Shown here: one piece after another, positions 45,001-52,229 of the stretch
Numbering within the stretch: the stretch's first letter is position 1
How the letters are laid out: every line of letters begins with the position of its first letter
Assembly (NCBI RefSeq): GCF_001705235.1
Contig: NZ_MCGV01000001.1
Coordinates: forward strand, 4,158,181-4,222,180
Source: Clostridium pasteurianum
Lineage (GTDB): Bacteria > Bacillota > Clostridia > Clostridiales > Clostridiaceae
Length of the DNA stretch: 64,000 nucleotides
Direction of reading: 5' to 3'
Translations under genes and position numbers: made by a program
Notes under the pieces: model-generated
The model's input: the letters and a program-made list of their open reading frames with translations, nothing else
Told to the model about the DNA's origin: nothing
Databases searched by the model: none

Positions 45001-46576
45001 GTATTTTGTAAAGCTAGACAGCATGCCTTTAACACCAAATGGTAAGGTAGATAGAAAAGCACTGCCAAATCCAGAAGAAAAAATTAACATGGGAGTGGAA
45101 TATGAGCCTCCAAGAAACAAAATAGAAAAAAATATAATGGAAACATGGCAGGATGTGTTAGGTCTAAGTACTATAGGCATAAATGATGATTTTTTTGAAA
45201 TAGGAGGTAATTCTCTAAAGGCTATCTCGGTAGTTTCAAAATTATCAAGGGAATTTAGTATTGTTATAAATGATATATTTGAATATCCAACAATAAGAGA
45301 ATTAGCTTTAAATATTAAAAGCAAATTTTATGTTGCAGCTAAAGGTGAAATAGCAGCAACTACAGGATTTGAAAATGAAATACCACATGAAATAAAAGTT
45401 GAGTATGATCGTTATATACATGATATAGAAAAATATAAAAAGGTTAACTTGAATAAAGAAGTATCTTATAAAAATATTTTACTTACAGGAGCTACTGGAT
45501 ATGTTGGTGTAAATATTTTAAAAGAAATTATGATTAATACAGATAGTAAAGTACACTTATTATTAAGGGGAAAAAGTATTGAAGCAGCTGAAGAAAGGAT
45601 TATGCAAAAGACTGATTTCTATTTTGGACAAGAATTTTATCATAAATATAGACATAGAATTAATATTTTGTGTGGAGACATATCAAAGGACAAATTAGGA
45701 TTAAATGTAGAAATCTATAAAAAATATTTATCAGAGATAGATTGCATAATAAATTCTGCTGCAAATGTAAAGCATTATGGTAAATATGAAGACTTTTATG
45801 ATATAAATGTTTTAGGTACAAAAAGACTGCTTGATTTTGCGATGGCAGGTTTAAAAAAAGATTTTAATCAAATATCCACTATGAGTGTTGCAAGTGGAAG
45901 CATACCAAATAATAAATTGGTTATGTTTTCTGAATCCGATATTGATATAGGACAAAAAAGTAATAATGTGTATGTACGCTCGAAATTAGAAGCTGAAAAA
46001 CTAGTTAAAAAAGCAAGTGAGAATTCCTTGAATATTAAAATATTTAGATTAGGTAATGTTATGTTTAATTATGGAACTGGCTTGTTTCAGGAAAACATAA
46101 AAGAAAATGCTTTTTATAAAAATATAAAGGCTTTTGTAAGGCTTAAGTGTGTACCCAATATAAAAGGAGACATTTTTGATTTCTCTTATGTAGATCAGTT
46201 ATCTAAAGCAATTATTCTCATTTTTAATAAGTGCGATTTGAAGAATCAAGTGTTTCATATAATAAATCCTAAAAAAATCAGTACTAGTAATTTAGTAACT
46301 CTCTTAAATACAAAATACAAAAATATAAAGCTTAAGGATATGAATGAATTTTTATCATGTATTTCCTTAAAAGGTGAGAGTGATGAATTAAGAGAGTATG
46401 TTGATAATATTAAAGTTAATTTTGGACTTCTTGACGATAATAGTTCAACAAGATTTATAACTGTTAATGAGAGAACCAATGCTATTTTAAATAAATTAGA
46501 TTTTGAGTGGAGTAAATTAGATGAGGATGCTATAAAAAGGATGCTGAATTACTGTGAAAAAGTTAAATTCTTATGA
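39098..46576 (+). CDS. Two-module nonribosomal peptide synthetase with terminal reductase (C-A-T-C-A-T-R)
   Basis: This 2492-residue enzyme has the following domains by eye. C1 is about 1-440, with HHLIFDG near 139; a C domain at the very start suggests acylation of the first amino acid. A1 is about 448-955, with YTSGSTGNPKG near 609 and later YGPTEN and KTGDFAKW. T1 has GGNSL near 1000. C2 is about 1056-1480, with HHIISDG near 1183. A2 is about 1485-1995, nearly a copy of A1. T2 has GGNSL near 2036. The thioester reductase is about 2115-2492, with LLTGATGYVG near 2126 and YVRSK near 2290. There is no epimerase, methyltransferase or thioesterase. The expected product is an N-acyl dipeptide aldehyde, or an alcohol or cyclised imine derived from it. 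No phosphopantetheinyl transferase or exporter gene is adjacent. Confidence 0.93.
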   Translation: MNSINKKFEITHPQKRIWYNEILFPGTSMHNIVSKIYIGGNLDIHLLEKTINLIIKKNDSFRLKFYEEDGKLYEYVEEYKFINVPFLDFTMYKNNAEKQLDEFCINEGRKTLYRQNELLFKFFIYKINDENMGICFFIHHLIFDGMSCNLLIKQFCNIYNQLCSNKVVNSNVENSYIDFIYDENKYLSSKEFKENKQFWNEKFSNLNENSLYVNPKSTKSRIKSFTLSQNMQKGLEKFLNDKNISLNKFFISISSIYMSRILNDNDITLAVACFNRDSERQKNTIGMFTGTMPLRINIKDNITFNEFLDYLNMELKSCYHNQKYPYDLLVQDLELKRKGFDSLFKFCVNYYVLDSYNLEASNNMYTYNEILAQEHANIPLHIFIKKLKRKENIQLEIHYRIEDYTEQQITQMLKGMEVIAIQIINNPNMKISQIQVVSEEEKNIILNKFNNTKREYAENKTVKELFEDIAKRFQNRTAVVSNGEYLTYKELNERANQLGRTLIKNGVVKEDIIPILCDRSVDTIVGMLAIIKSGAAYLPIDEDYPEARINYMIKDSRSKLLLIKKHQLKKINLERTSVQLIDLKSADIFKESKENLKNINTPKDLVYVIYTSGSTGNPKGVCVENKNLVKLVNNPDCIEINENDRVLQSGSLSFDASVFQIWIALLNGAALHLENKLLTISDIELENYISHNKITVMLMPTPLFNQYCDINIGIFKNLKYLMAGGDVLSSKKVSRIKKTYKNLKIMNIYGPTENTVVSTAYEVKEDWDENRSVPIGVPISNSTAYIMDKNNNLLPIGVAGELCVGGDGISRGYLNRKDLTKEKFIENPYVKGEKIYKTGDFAKWLPDGNIHFIGRMDYQVKINGFRIELQEIEAKLLKYSKLKEAVVAAQKDKDGNKYLCAYVVSKEKVSSKEIRDFLKKEIPGHMIPSHIMQLESMPVNSNGKVDRKALPIPDLSAQSDAEFIEPRNEMEQKLENIWCKVLNIKKVSVKDNFFELGGNSLTAIRLVSKIHKELKYKIVVTDIFNKPSIEELAEYLKGNISDGIAGFKQIKKANKADYYEASPVQKRLYAVNQTNVNSTNYNIPLVYVIKGNFDRYRFEKSICKLINRHEALRTSFHVIDGDIFQKIHAVADFKTKYIYAGMKFDKNKFQAKKFIKPFDLSKSPLIRAFIIEFLDAFVLIIDMHHIISDGVSVGIIMKELSELYNEEKLNELRIQYKDYSNWVNNMYEKNLLKEQENYWLNEFKGKPFEMNVCLNGKKVLNKDFKGNTIKFKIDKKLTSKINKTLNNLGITKFMFYISAYYVLLYKYTGQEDLIIGTPVSGRTNEDIKDTVGMFVNMLPLRSNISGNMSFKEVLSEVKSNSLNAFENQEYDLKNLIEKLNINDTSLFNITFSFQNLNIDNLSFKDTEISMYNLKSETAKFDVSMILKENKEYTFGELEYKKSVYSKKFMENFANHYINILSEVTKDFSCSISEIDILSKREKSIILNNFNNTKREYAENITIKELFEEIAERFKDKTALVSNGERLTYKELNERANQLGNILVKKGVVKEDIIPILCDRSVDTIIAMLAIIKSGAAYLPIDEEYPETRINYMIKDSRSKLLLIKKHQLEKINLEKINVQLIDLKSEEIFKGSKENLENINTPRDLVYVIYTSGSTGNPKGVCVENRNLVKLVNNPDYIEIKENDKVLQCGSLSFDTSVFQIWVALLNGAALHLENKVLTISDIELENYINHNKITIMVMPTPLFNQYCDNNVEIFKNLRYLMVGGDVLSSKKVSKIKRIYKNLKLVNGYGPTENTVISTVYEIKEDWDENKVVPIGVPISNSTAYIMDKNNNLLPIGVPGELCVGGDGISRGYLNREDLTKEKFIENPYVKGEKIYKTGDFAKWLPDGNIYFMGRIDYQVKINGFRIELQEIENNLLRIEGINAAVVLEKCENENNYLCAYYLGEKEYSVGELRKELKNFLPEYMLPSYFVKLDSMPLTPNGKVDRKALPNPEEKINMGVEYEPPRNKIEKNIMETWQDVLGLSTIGINDDFFEIGGNSLKAISVVSKLSREFSIVINDIFEYPTIRELALNIKSKFYVAAKGEIAATTGFENEIPHEIKVEYDRYIHDIEKYKKVNLNKEVSYKNILLTGATGYVGVNILKEIMINTDSKVHLLLRGKSIEAAEERIMQKTDFYFGQEFYHKYRHRINILCGDISKDKLGLNVEIYKKYLSEIDCIINSAANVKHYGKYEDFYDINVLGTKRLLDFAMAGLKKDFNQISTMSVASGSIPNNKLVMFSESDIDIGQKSNNVYVRSKLEAEKLVKKASENSLNIKIFRLGNVMFNYGTGLFQENIKENAFYKNIKAFVRLKCVPNIKGDIFDFSYVDQLSKAIILIFNKCDLKNQVFHIINPKKISTSNLVTLLNTKYKNIKLKDMNEFLSCISLKGESDELREYVDNIKVNFGLLDDNSSTRFITVNERTNAILNKLDFEWSKLDEDAIKRMLNYCEKVKFL

Positions 46577-46603
46577 TATAAATAAAGCAAATTAATTATG
46601 TAT

Positions 46604-46637
46604 GTCAAAAGCGCCTTTAAAAATAGGCACTTTTGAC
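46604..46637 (+). terminator. Hairpin between convergent NRPS and ytfJ
   Basis: GTCAAAAG (46604-46611) pairs with CTTTTGAC (46630-46637), with GCC-GGC inside the loop region. It lies between convergent genes and may terminate both transcripts, although the T-run is weak on the plus strand. Confidence 0.55.
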
Positions 46638-46700
46638 GTTATAATTAACAGCTTTGACTTTTGAGTAAAATAGGAAAAAAATTTTTATGACTAAAAAATT

Positions 46701-47168
46701 TTAATCTTCTTCTTTATTATCTTCTGAATCTTGTTTCTTTTCACTATCTTTCTTCTCCTTTTCAGCATTTTGCTTTTCACCTTTTTTGCATTTACATGAA
46801 AAATTTTTAACCATTTCTAAAACCTGTGGAACTAAGTCAACTATTTTTTCATAGGTGTTTTCTGCATTTAAAGGAAGAAGTCTTACTGATGAATCTTCTT
46901 TTATAACAAGAAAAGCTATAGGCTTTAAAGAGACTCCTGCACCTGAACCTCCGCCAAATGGATAGTTTTTATCAGGACCAGACGATGAACATGAATCTTT
47001 AAATTCGCTTCCTCCTGATGCAAAACCAAAAGATACTTTTGAAATAGGTAATATTAAGCTTCCATCTGTATTTTTAATTGGCTCCCCTACGATAGTATTT
47101 ACATCAATCATTCCTTTGATATTTTCCATAGTGGTTTTCATTAAATTTTCAATAGGATTATTATCCAT
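46701..47168 (-). CDS. ytfJ: Sporulation protein YtfJ (GerW family)
   Basis: GGGAGTG on the minus strand decides the start at 47168, giving 155 residues. The conserved GerW/YtfJ core is visible: NTIVGEPIKNTDGSLILPIS, then KVSFGFASGGSEF, and FGGGSGAGVSLKPIAFLVI, with a helix after it. The C-terminal 40 residues are Cys/Lys/Glu-rich (SCKCKKG and an acidic/basic tail) and not conserved. YtfJ is a forespore protein associated with germination in Bacillus. The coding region overlaps ytfI by eight bases. Confidence 0.9.
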   Translation of the reverse strand: MDNNPIENLMKTTMENIKGMIDVNTIVGEPIKNTDGSLILPISKVSFGFASGGSEFKDSCSSSGPDKNYPFGGGSGAGVSLKPIAFLVIKEDSSVRLLPLNAENTYEKIVDLVPQVLEMVKNFSCKCKKGEKQNAEKEKKDSEKKQDSEDNKEED

Positions 47169-47670
47169 TATGTACACTCCCTTTATTTTTGAGTTTTATA
47201 TGCAACTTAAATTTTAAATAAAATAAAATTATCAAATTGTAGATAGTTTTTGCTATACTTACCCAAATTATACTTTCAAATTCAATTTTGAATATATCTT
47301 TTTGAAAGTAGGGAAGTACTTTGTAATTGAAATTTTTTATTTTAAAAAAGGTACTAAATAAGTTATAAAAAAAAGAATTAAGACAATTCATAAATCCAAA
47401 GATAATTGCAGTGCATGCGGCATCATCAGCAATTCCAAATCCTAAACTGAACTTAAACTTTGAAGAGTATTTTAGAAATTTATTTTTATTCTTATTAATG
47501 TAAGTTAATGTGTCAAAGTAATATGCAACCTTTCTTTCAGTTCTACTAACTCTGAATTTTAATTTTTTCTTATAAACAAAAATTGAATATTTGCCTTCAA
47601 AGTATAAAAAAGATACTTTTACAGGAAAGGGAATAAGAATTAGTATGATAAGAATAATTATTAGATACAT
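47161..47670 (-). CDS. ytfI: DUF2953 (YtfI-like) membrane-associated protein
   Basis: GGGAGG before the ATG at 47670 gives 169 residues. An N-terminal membrane span (about 2-17) with IPFPVKVSFLYFEGKYSIFV follows the DUF2953 pattern. The middle has the family signature GIADDAACTAIIFGFMN, and the end has a second hydrophobic helix before a basic tail. It is encoded directly before ytfJ, as in many clostridia and bacilli, and is presumed to function in the same sporulation step. Its exact role is not known. Confidence 0.85.
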   Translation of the reverse strand: MYLIIILIILILIPFPVKVSFLYFEGKYSIFVYKKKLKFRVSRTERKVAYYFDTLTYINKNKNKFLKYSSKFKFSLGFGIADDAACTAIIFGFMNCLNSFFYNLFSTFFKIKNFNYKVLPYFQKDIFKIEFESIIWVSIAKTIYNLIILFYLKFKLHIKLKNKGSVHNG

Positions 47671-47865
47671 AATATGCCTCCCGATAAGGATAATATTATA
47701 TATTTTAACCATATATATGCTTTTTATAAGGAAAGGAATATTTAAATTATAAGAGGGACAAAATAATTAAGTGCAAACATAGGATTTCCAGTTAGACAAT
47801 ATAATGCAGTTAGTTTAACTTTAGAAAATCTATAATTAATACTTATAAAAAGTAAGGTGATTTAT

Positions 47866-48915
47866 GTGAAAATTTGTAGAGTTACAGCTTTAGCATTAAT
47901 TATATGCTTTCTTAGTCCAATTGTTAACGTAAAAGCAGATAAACTTAATATAGATGCTAGATGTGCTGTGGCTATGGATAGTAAAACGAAAATGATATTG
48001 TATGATAAAAATGCAGATATGATAGTTCCAATGGCAAGTACTACTAAAATAATGACTTCTTTAGTTGCAATTAAATATGGTGATTTAAATAAGAAATTTA
48101 CAGTATCTAAAAGGGCAGCATCAATAAGGGGATCAAAAGTAGGATATAGAGCAGGAGAAGAAATAACCTTAAGGGAACTTCTATTTGGACTTATGCTGCG
48201 TTCTGGCAATGATGCTGCTATCTGTATTGCGGAAGGTATAGGAGGCAGTGTAGAAGGATTTGCAGAGCTTATGAATGAATATGCCTGTGAAATTGGAATG
48301 TTTAATAGTCATTTTGAAACACCACATGGACTTGACAGAGATTTTCATTATTGCACAGCATATGAACTGGCTTTTATAACTTCAGTTGCAAAAGAGAATA
48401 AATTATTTAATGAAATTGTAAGTTCTAAAGATGTGCCCGCCGATAGATATGGTTTTACTAGAAGTTATCATAATATAAACAAAATATTATATCAGATACC
48501 GGGTGCAAATGGAGTAAAAACAGGATACACTGGAAAGGCTGGAAAATGCCTTGTTACATCTGTAAAAATGAATGGTCATGATGTTATATTTGTTGTGTTA
48601 AATTGCACGCCTAGATGGAAAGAAACTAAAAGGATATATGAGTATGTTAAGAAAAACTATGAATATAGAAAAGTAGCTTCAAAGGGTGAAAAGGTAGGTG
48701 AAAAGATTACTTCTAATAGTAATAGAAAAGTTAAACTTTACTCACCATGTGATATTTATATTCCTTTGCGTAAAGATGAACACTGCTTAAAAAAGATAAT
48801 TTTATCGGATAATATAAAAAATCGTGATTTGAATCGTGATGTTATTGGTTCAATAGAAATATATTGCGATGAAAAATGTGTATATAAAAATTACTTGCTG
48901 AGTAATCCTATTTGA
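47866..48915 (+). CDS. dacB: D-alanyl-D-alanine carboxypeptidase, spore type
   Basis: AAGGTG places the start at GTG 47866 (349 residues). A signal peptide covers about residues 1-25, with cleavage near VKA-D. Catalytic motifs are STTK (Ser58), SGN (in MLRSGNDAAICIAEGIGG) and KTG (Lys218). After about residue 270 a short beta domain ends without a clear amphipathic anchor. Next to ytfIJ this is the dacB place, whose product trims spore cortex peptidoglycan. In most clostridia spmA and spmB follow dacB. Here a mobile T4SS locus follows instead. A terminator ends the gene. Confidence 0.9.
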   Translation: MKICRVTALALIICFLSPIVNVKADKLNIDARCAVAMDSKTKMILYDKNADMIVPMASTTKIMTSLVAIKYGDLNKKFTVSKRAASIRGSKVGYRAGEEITLRELLFGLMLRSGNDAAICIAEGIGGSVEGFAELMNEYACEIGMFNSHFETPHGLDRDFHYCTAYELAFITSVAKENKLFNEIVSSKDVPADRYGFTRSYHNINKILYQIPGANGVKTGYTGKAGKCLVTSVKMNGHDVIFVVLNCTPRWKETKRIYEYVKKNYEYRKVASKGEKVGEKITSNSNRKVKLYSPCDIYIPLRKDEHCLKKIILSDNIKNRDLNRDVIGSIEIYCDEKCVYKNYLLSNPI

Positions 48916-48919
48916 ATAT

Positions 48920-48956
48920 AAAACAGCTGGAATGTAGCGTACCAGCTGTTTTATTT
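48920..48956 (+). terminator. Terminator after dacB
   Basis: AAAACAGCTGG (48920-48930) pairs with CCAGCTGTTTT (48942-48952), giving 11 pairs, followed by ATTTAT. The next 213 bases, up to 49169, hold no gene that I can see and probably contain the left boundary of the T4SS locus. Confidence 0.85.
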
Positions 48957-49169
48957 ATGGAGTAATGGGTCATATTTTTGTAATATTTATTGAATTTAGT
49001 TGTCATAAAAGAGACGTTAAATTTAGATTATAAGTGTTAATATTTATATGTAAGAACTATAAAGTCTCCGTATCAAAATTAAATTTATGCCTGTTTCAAA
49101 GTTTAAGGTACTTGTATAAATTAACTATTGAGAAGGTTTCTTTATATACAACGAGGAGGAAAAGATAAT

Positions 49170-49582
49170 ATGTCAAAAAAAAATTTGATTTCTTAAGCTT
49201 AGATGATAAGCAAGGGATTAATAAAGCCGTGGCAATGCTTTCAAATAGTGAAGTAGGAGAAACAGTAAGTTATATGGAAAAATCAATATTTAGTGGTAAA
49301 TACATAAAAGAATATTCCATTTCTATTTTGCAAAGGTCTATTAAAAATAGAATGGAGGATAGTACAAGCTTTTCTGAGTATAAAAATTTAAAAAATACTT
49401 TTGAAAAATTGAATTGGCTTAAATTTAAAAATATGACTTTCAAGTTTAATGATATTGAAGAAAATATGATTAAAAATATATTAAGAGTTAATCCAGAATT
49501 AAAGAAAAACTTAATTGAACTAATGGATTTAGAAAATGAAAGAGAAGAAAAAATAATAGAATATATTAGAATAAACAAGTAA
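49170..49582 (+). CDS. Unknown protein with an A9 slippage tract at codons 2-5
   Basis: A strong GAGGAGG (49153-49159) precedes ATG 49170. The sequence then runs ATG TC and nine A. In the genomic frame this stops after eight codons. Shifted by one base at the A tract, it continues FDFLSLDDKQGINKAVAMLS to a stop at 49582, giving about 137 residues. The inner ATG 49229 lacks a ribosome binding site. The product is a helical, charged protein without membrane spans (VGETVSYMEKSIFSGKYIKE, then LQRSIKNRMEDSTSFSEY). RNA polymerase or ribosome slippage on A9, or phase variation by tract length, would decide expression. A sequencing error in the tract is the main alternative. It is the first gene of the T4SS region. 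Confidence 0.55.
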
Positions 49583-49587
49583 AATGT

Positions 49588-49626
49588 AAACAAATTCCTT
49601 GATACATGGCATTAAGGAATTTGTTT
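49588..49626 (+). terminator. Bidirectional terminator
   Basis: AAACAAATTCCTT (49588-49600) pairs perfectly with AAGGAATTTGTTT (49614-49626) between convergent genes. The stop of the XRE gene is in the stem. Confidence 0.8.
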
Positions 49627-50022
49627 ATATCTATTGCCATATTTTTTTAGTAAGAATTCTACATATGTAATAGTTTCTTCATTTATATCTTTATATGAAT
49701 TTATCCATCCTAATTTTTGGAGGGCAATTCTTATATATTCTTTGATATCATTTGCCTCTTTAGTATCTTTTTTTTCAAGATAACCTGCTGCAATTAATAG
49801 TGTTTCTTTATTTAGTTTTAAGCCTTCAGCTAACTTAGCTATAGTTTCAGCATCTGGGTTTTCAATGCCACCGTTTGTTCCTTTTTCAATTCTACAAATT
49901 GTAGTATTACTTAGTGAACTTAGTGTTGAAAGTTTTCGTTGAGAATATCCACGAAGTTCACGTATTCTTTTTATATATTCTCCAAAAGTTTCTTCTGGTA
50001 ATTTTAATAATTTATTATCCAT
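49612..50022 (-). CDS. XRE-family transcriptional regulator
   Basis: This 136-residue protein has an N-terminal Cro/CI helix-turn-helix (about 14-70): YIKRIRELRGYSQRKLSTLS, then TICRIEKG and PDAETIAKLAEGLKLN. The C-terminal half is helical and may dimerise. AAGGAG precedes the ATG on the minus strand. It is divergent from the genes at 50294 onward, with about 270 bases between them. This is the usual arrangement of a repressor that controls a mobile element, probably binding the 50022-50294 region. Confidence 0.88.
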   Translation of the reverse strand: MDNKLLKLPEETFGEYIKRIRELRGYSQRKLSTLSSLSNTTICRIEKGTNGGIENPDAETIAKLAEGLKLNKETLLIAAGYLEKKDTKEANDIKEYIRIALQKLGWINSYKDINEETITYVEFLLKKYGNRYKQIP

Positions 50023-50201
50023 AATCTAGCTCCTTTCAGTTATAGGATTCATAATGTGAAACTTAAGCAAGTAATAATTTTAAAGGCATTATATGTAAGG
50101 ATAACTTAATAGTCAAAATGGTTTCTATGTAAAGTGTTTAGAAAGTATATATAAATTTTAGCATAAACAACCTAAAAGTGGTAAAAATATCTTGAAAAGT
50201 G

Positions 50202-50230
50202 TTGCATAAAATAAATAATAATTATATAAT
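50202..50230 (+). promoter_or_regulatory. Sigma-A type promoter of the T4SS-region operon
   Basis: TTGCAT (50202-50207), 17 bases, TATAAT (50225-50230). It drives the gene at 50294 and lies in the region expected to bind the divergent XRE repressor. Confidence 0.7.
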
Positions 50231-50293
50231 ATTTATTAAAAGTTACATACAATTTACACCATATACTCAATAAAAAGGAAAGAGGCAAATGAA

Positions 50294-50680
50294 ATGAAAA
50301 AATCTTTTGAAGATAAAAAAGTGGAGAATATTTTAAGTGCTTACTATGAAGATCAGCTTAATGTACAGGCGTATCAAAGTAAGTTAAATTATTATGATCA
50401 ATATAAATCTATAATTAATAAAAATATTAATAATGAAAAAGAAGTGGAATCTATAAAGAGAAAAATTGCAGAAATAAATTTTAAAAATAAATATCTAGAA
50501 CAGATAATAAAAAATTTAACGGGGGATGAACAAAAGTATATTGAATGTAAATATAAGAGAAAATTAAGTGTTATTGAAATACAGGATGAAATGTTTATAA
50601 AAGAGAGAACCTACTATAGAATAAGGAAAACAGTAATAAATCATTTGAAAAGTTTATTGATAATAGATAATCAAATATAA
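50294..50680 (+). CDS. Sigma-70 region 4-like regulator (ArpU/DUF1492-like)
   Basis: This 128-residue protein has an N-terminal coiled-coil (about 1-75) and a C-terminal helix-turn-helix (LTGDEQKYIECKYKRKLSVI, then MFIKERTYYRIRKTVINHLK). This is the layout of phage late-control and DUF1492/ArpU-type proteins, which act as activators or sigma-like factors. GGAAAGAGGC lies before the ATG. It is the first gene after the strong promoter and divergent from the repressor. It is likely a positive regulator of the T4SS genes; this is inferred from layout. Confidence 0.7.
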   Translation: MKKSFEDKKVENILSAYYEDQLNVQAYQSKLNYYDQYKSIINKNINNEKEVESIKRKIAEINFKNKYLEQIIKNLTGDEQKYIECKYKRKLSVIEIQDEMFIKERTYYRIRKTVINHLKSLLIIDNQI

Positions 50681-50848
50681 GTGCATTTTTTTGACATTTA
50701 TATGTAAAAATATAGATATAAAGGTGATTAGTTGAAAATATTATAAATGTTATAAAATAATTTTGAAGAGAAAGTTATATTTGATAACAGTAAACAAAAA
50801 ATTTACTAGTGTATAGTTCAAAAAATATAAATTATAGGAGGTGTGGTT

Positions 50849-51430
50849 ATGAAGGGGGAAATTTTATGTATGTATTTTGATAAGAAAATGTCTATCAGCA
50901 GTATTGCTAAAAAATCATGTAAAAGCAGGACAAGTATATATTCAATATTAAAACTTGATAGTAGATACAAATTGGAAAAAGAACAGAGGGACTGTAATAA
51001 AAGTATTCAAATTAAAGAAAGAGAAAAGATGATAAAGTATTATTTTTATGTGGAAAAGCTGAAAGTTATTGAAATATCAAATAAGTTACAGATAAGTAAT
51101 TCTTTAGTAACTAAAATTATAAAAAATGATGAAAATTATGATAAGGAAAAGGAAAGAAGAAAAAAAGTAAATGCCAAAATTAATAGGGAAAAATCTAAGT
51201 TAGCTAGTAAAAAAAGAAGAAGTAAGATTAATGCAGATGATATGGAAATACTTATTATGCTGCAAAGACAAAATTCTATAGCTATGTCTAAAAGAAATAA
51301 ACTTTCAAATAGAGACATGGTCTTGGCAAATATTAATCATTATAGATATAATTCCAAGAATAAAAAGTTGGAATTTGTTGCTTCTTCTGGAGCCAAGCCA
51401 AATGATCTTCCAGGCAGTATTAAAATCTAG
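50849..51430 (+). CDS. Helix-turn-helix DNA-binding protein
   Basis: AGGAGG eight bases before ATG 50849 gives 193 residues. Two tandem helix-turn-helix units can be seen near the N terminus: SISSIAKKSCKSRTSIYSIL and later VIEISNKLQISNSLVTKII. Both look like resolvase/transposase-type HTH. A very basic linker (about 105-130) and a C-terminal tail ending GAKPNDLPGSIKI follow. There is no catalytic domain. It may be a regulator or a DNA partition/replication factor of the element. The next gene starts 21 bases on. Confidence 0.65.
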   Translation: MKGEILCMYFDKKMSISSIAKKSCKSRTSIYSILKLDSRYKLEKEQRDCNKSIQIKEREKMIKYYFYVEKLKVIEISNKLQISNSLVTKIIKNDENYDKEKERRKKVNAKINREKSKLASKKRRSKINADDMEILIMLQRQNSIAMSKRNKLSNRDMVLANINHYRYNSKNKKLEFVASSGAKPNDLPGSIKI

Positions 51431-51451
51431 AATGCAAAATGGGTGATTTAA

Positions 51452-52192
51452 ATGGATAATGTTAAAACGAATGAATTAATATTAAAGGCAAGAGGAGGTG
51501 ATAAGGATTCTAAAAATTTATTGATACAGGATAATATGGGATATGTAAAAAAAATTGTAAATGGTTTTTATTTGCGTAATAGAAATTTATCTGTAGAAGA
51601 TCTTACACAAGAAGGCATAATAGCTATAATGAAGGCTATAAATTCTTATGATATTAATAAAAAAATTAAATTTTCAACTTATGTTTTTAGCATGATTAAT
51701 TTTACTTTAATTTCTGAAATAAAAAAGAAATATAGTTATTTTAAAATACCAGAACATAAGGTTTCCAAAATATTAAAATTTAAAAAACAAATTGAGGCTT
51801 TAAAAGCAGAAAAAAAATATTATGAATGTGAATTCCAGAAGATGGGGCTAAATTACGGTCAATATACTGATTTGCTTTATTTGAGTAATATAAATAATCT
51901 TATATATTTGGATGAAATGAAATTTTTTGATGGCAAAATGTCTTTAGAAGATATGCTTGCATGTGAAGATACAAACTATAAAAAAATAGAAGATAAAATA
52001 GATTTACGATTAATTTTATTAAGAAGTAAAAATGACTTATCTAATATAGAAAAGTATATATTAAAAAAAATAGTTATAGAAGATAAATCAGTAAAGAGCG
52101 TTTCTCAAAAAACAAAAATGTCTGCAAAAAAAATATCCAATATAAAATACAATGCCTTGAAAAAAATACAAAGCATATCCAAGATAAAATAA
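51452..52192 (+). CDS. Element-encoded sigma-70 family factor
   Basis: This 246-residue protein resembles sporulation-type and phage sigma factors. Region 2 is complete: LIQDNMGYVKKIVNGFYLRN, then LSVEDLTQEGIIAIMKAINS and the DNA-melting segment KKIKFSTYVFSMINFTLISE. Region 3 is reduced. Region 4 is at the end: DLSNIEKYILKKIVIEDKSV, then SQKTKMSAKKISNIKYNALK. It lies directly upstream of the T4SS structural genes, so it probably directs their transcription. A mobile element carrying its own sigma factor ties its expression to a special state of the cell. Confidence 0.85.
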   Translation: MDNVKTNELILKARGGDKDSKNLLIQDNMGYVKKIVNGFYLRNRNLSVEDLTQEGIIAIMKAINSYDINKKIKFSTYVFSMINFTLISEIKKKYSYFKIPEHKVSKILKFKKQIEALKAEKKYYECEFQKMGLNYGQYTDLLYLSNINNLIYLDEMKFFDGKMSLEDMLACEDTNYKKIEDKIDLRLILLRSKNDLSNIEKYILKKIVIEDKSVKSVSQKTKMSAKKISNIKYNALKKIQSISKIK

Positions 52193-52229
52193 ACTTTAAG
52201 TATTCTTTTGATGTGAGGAGGTTGATTCT

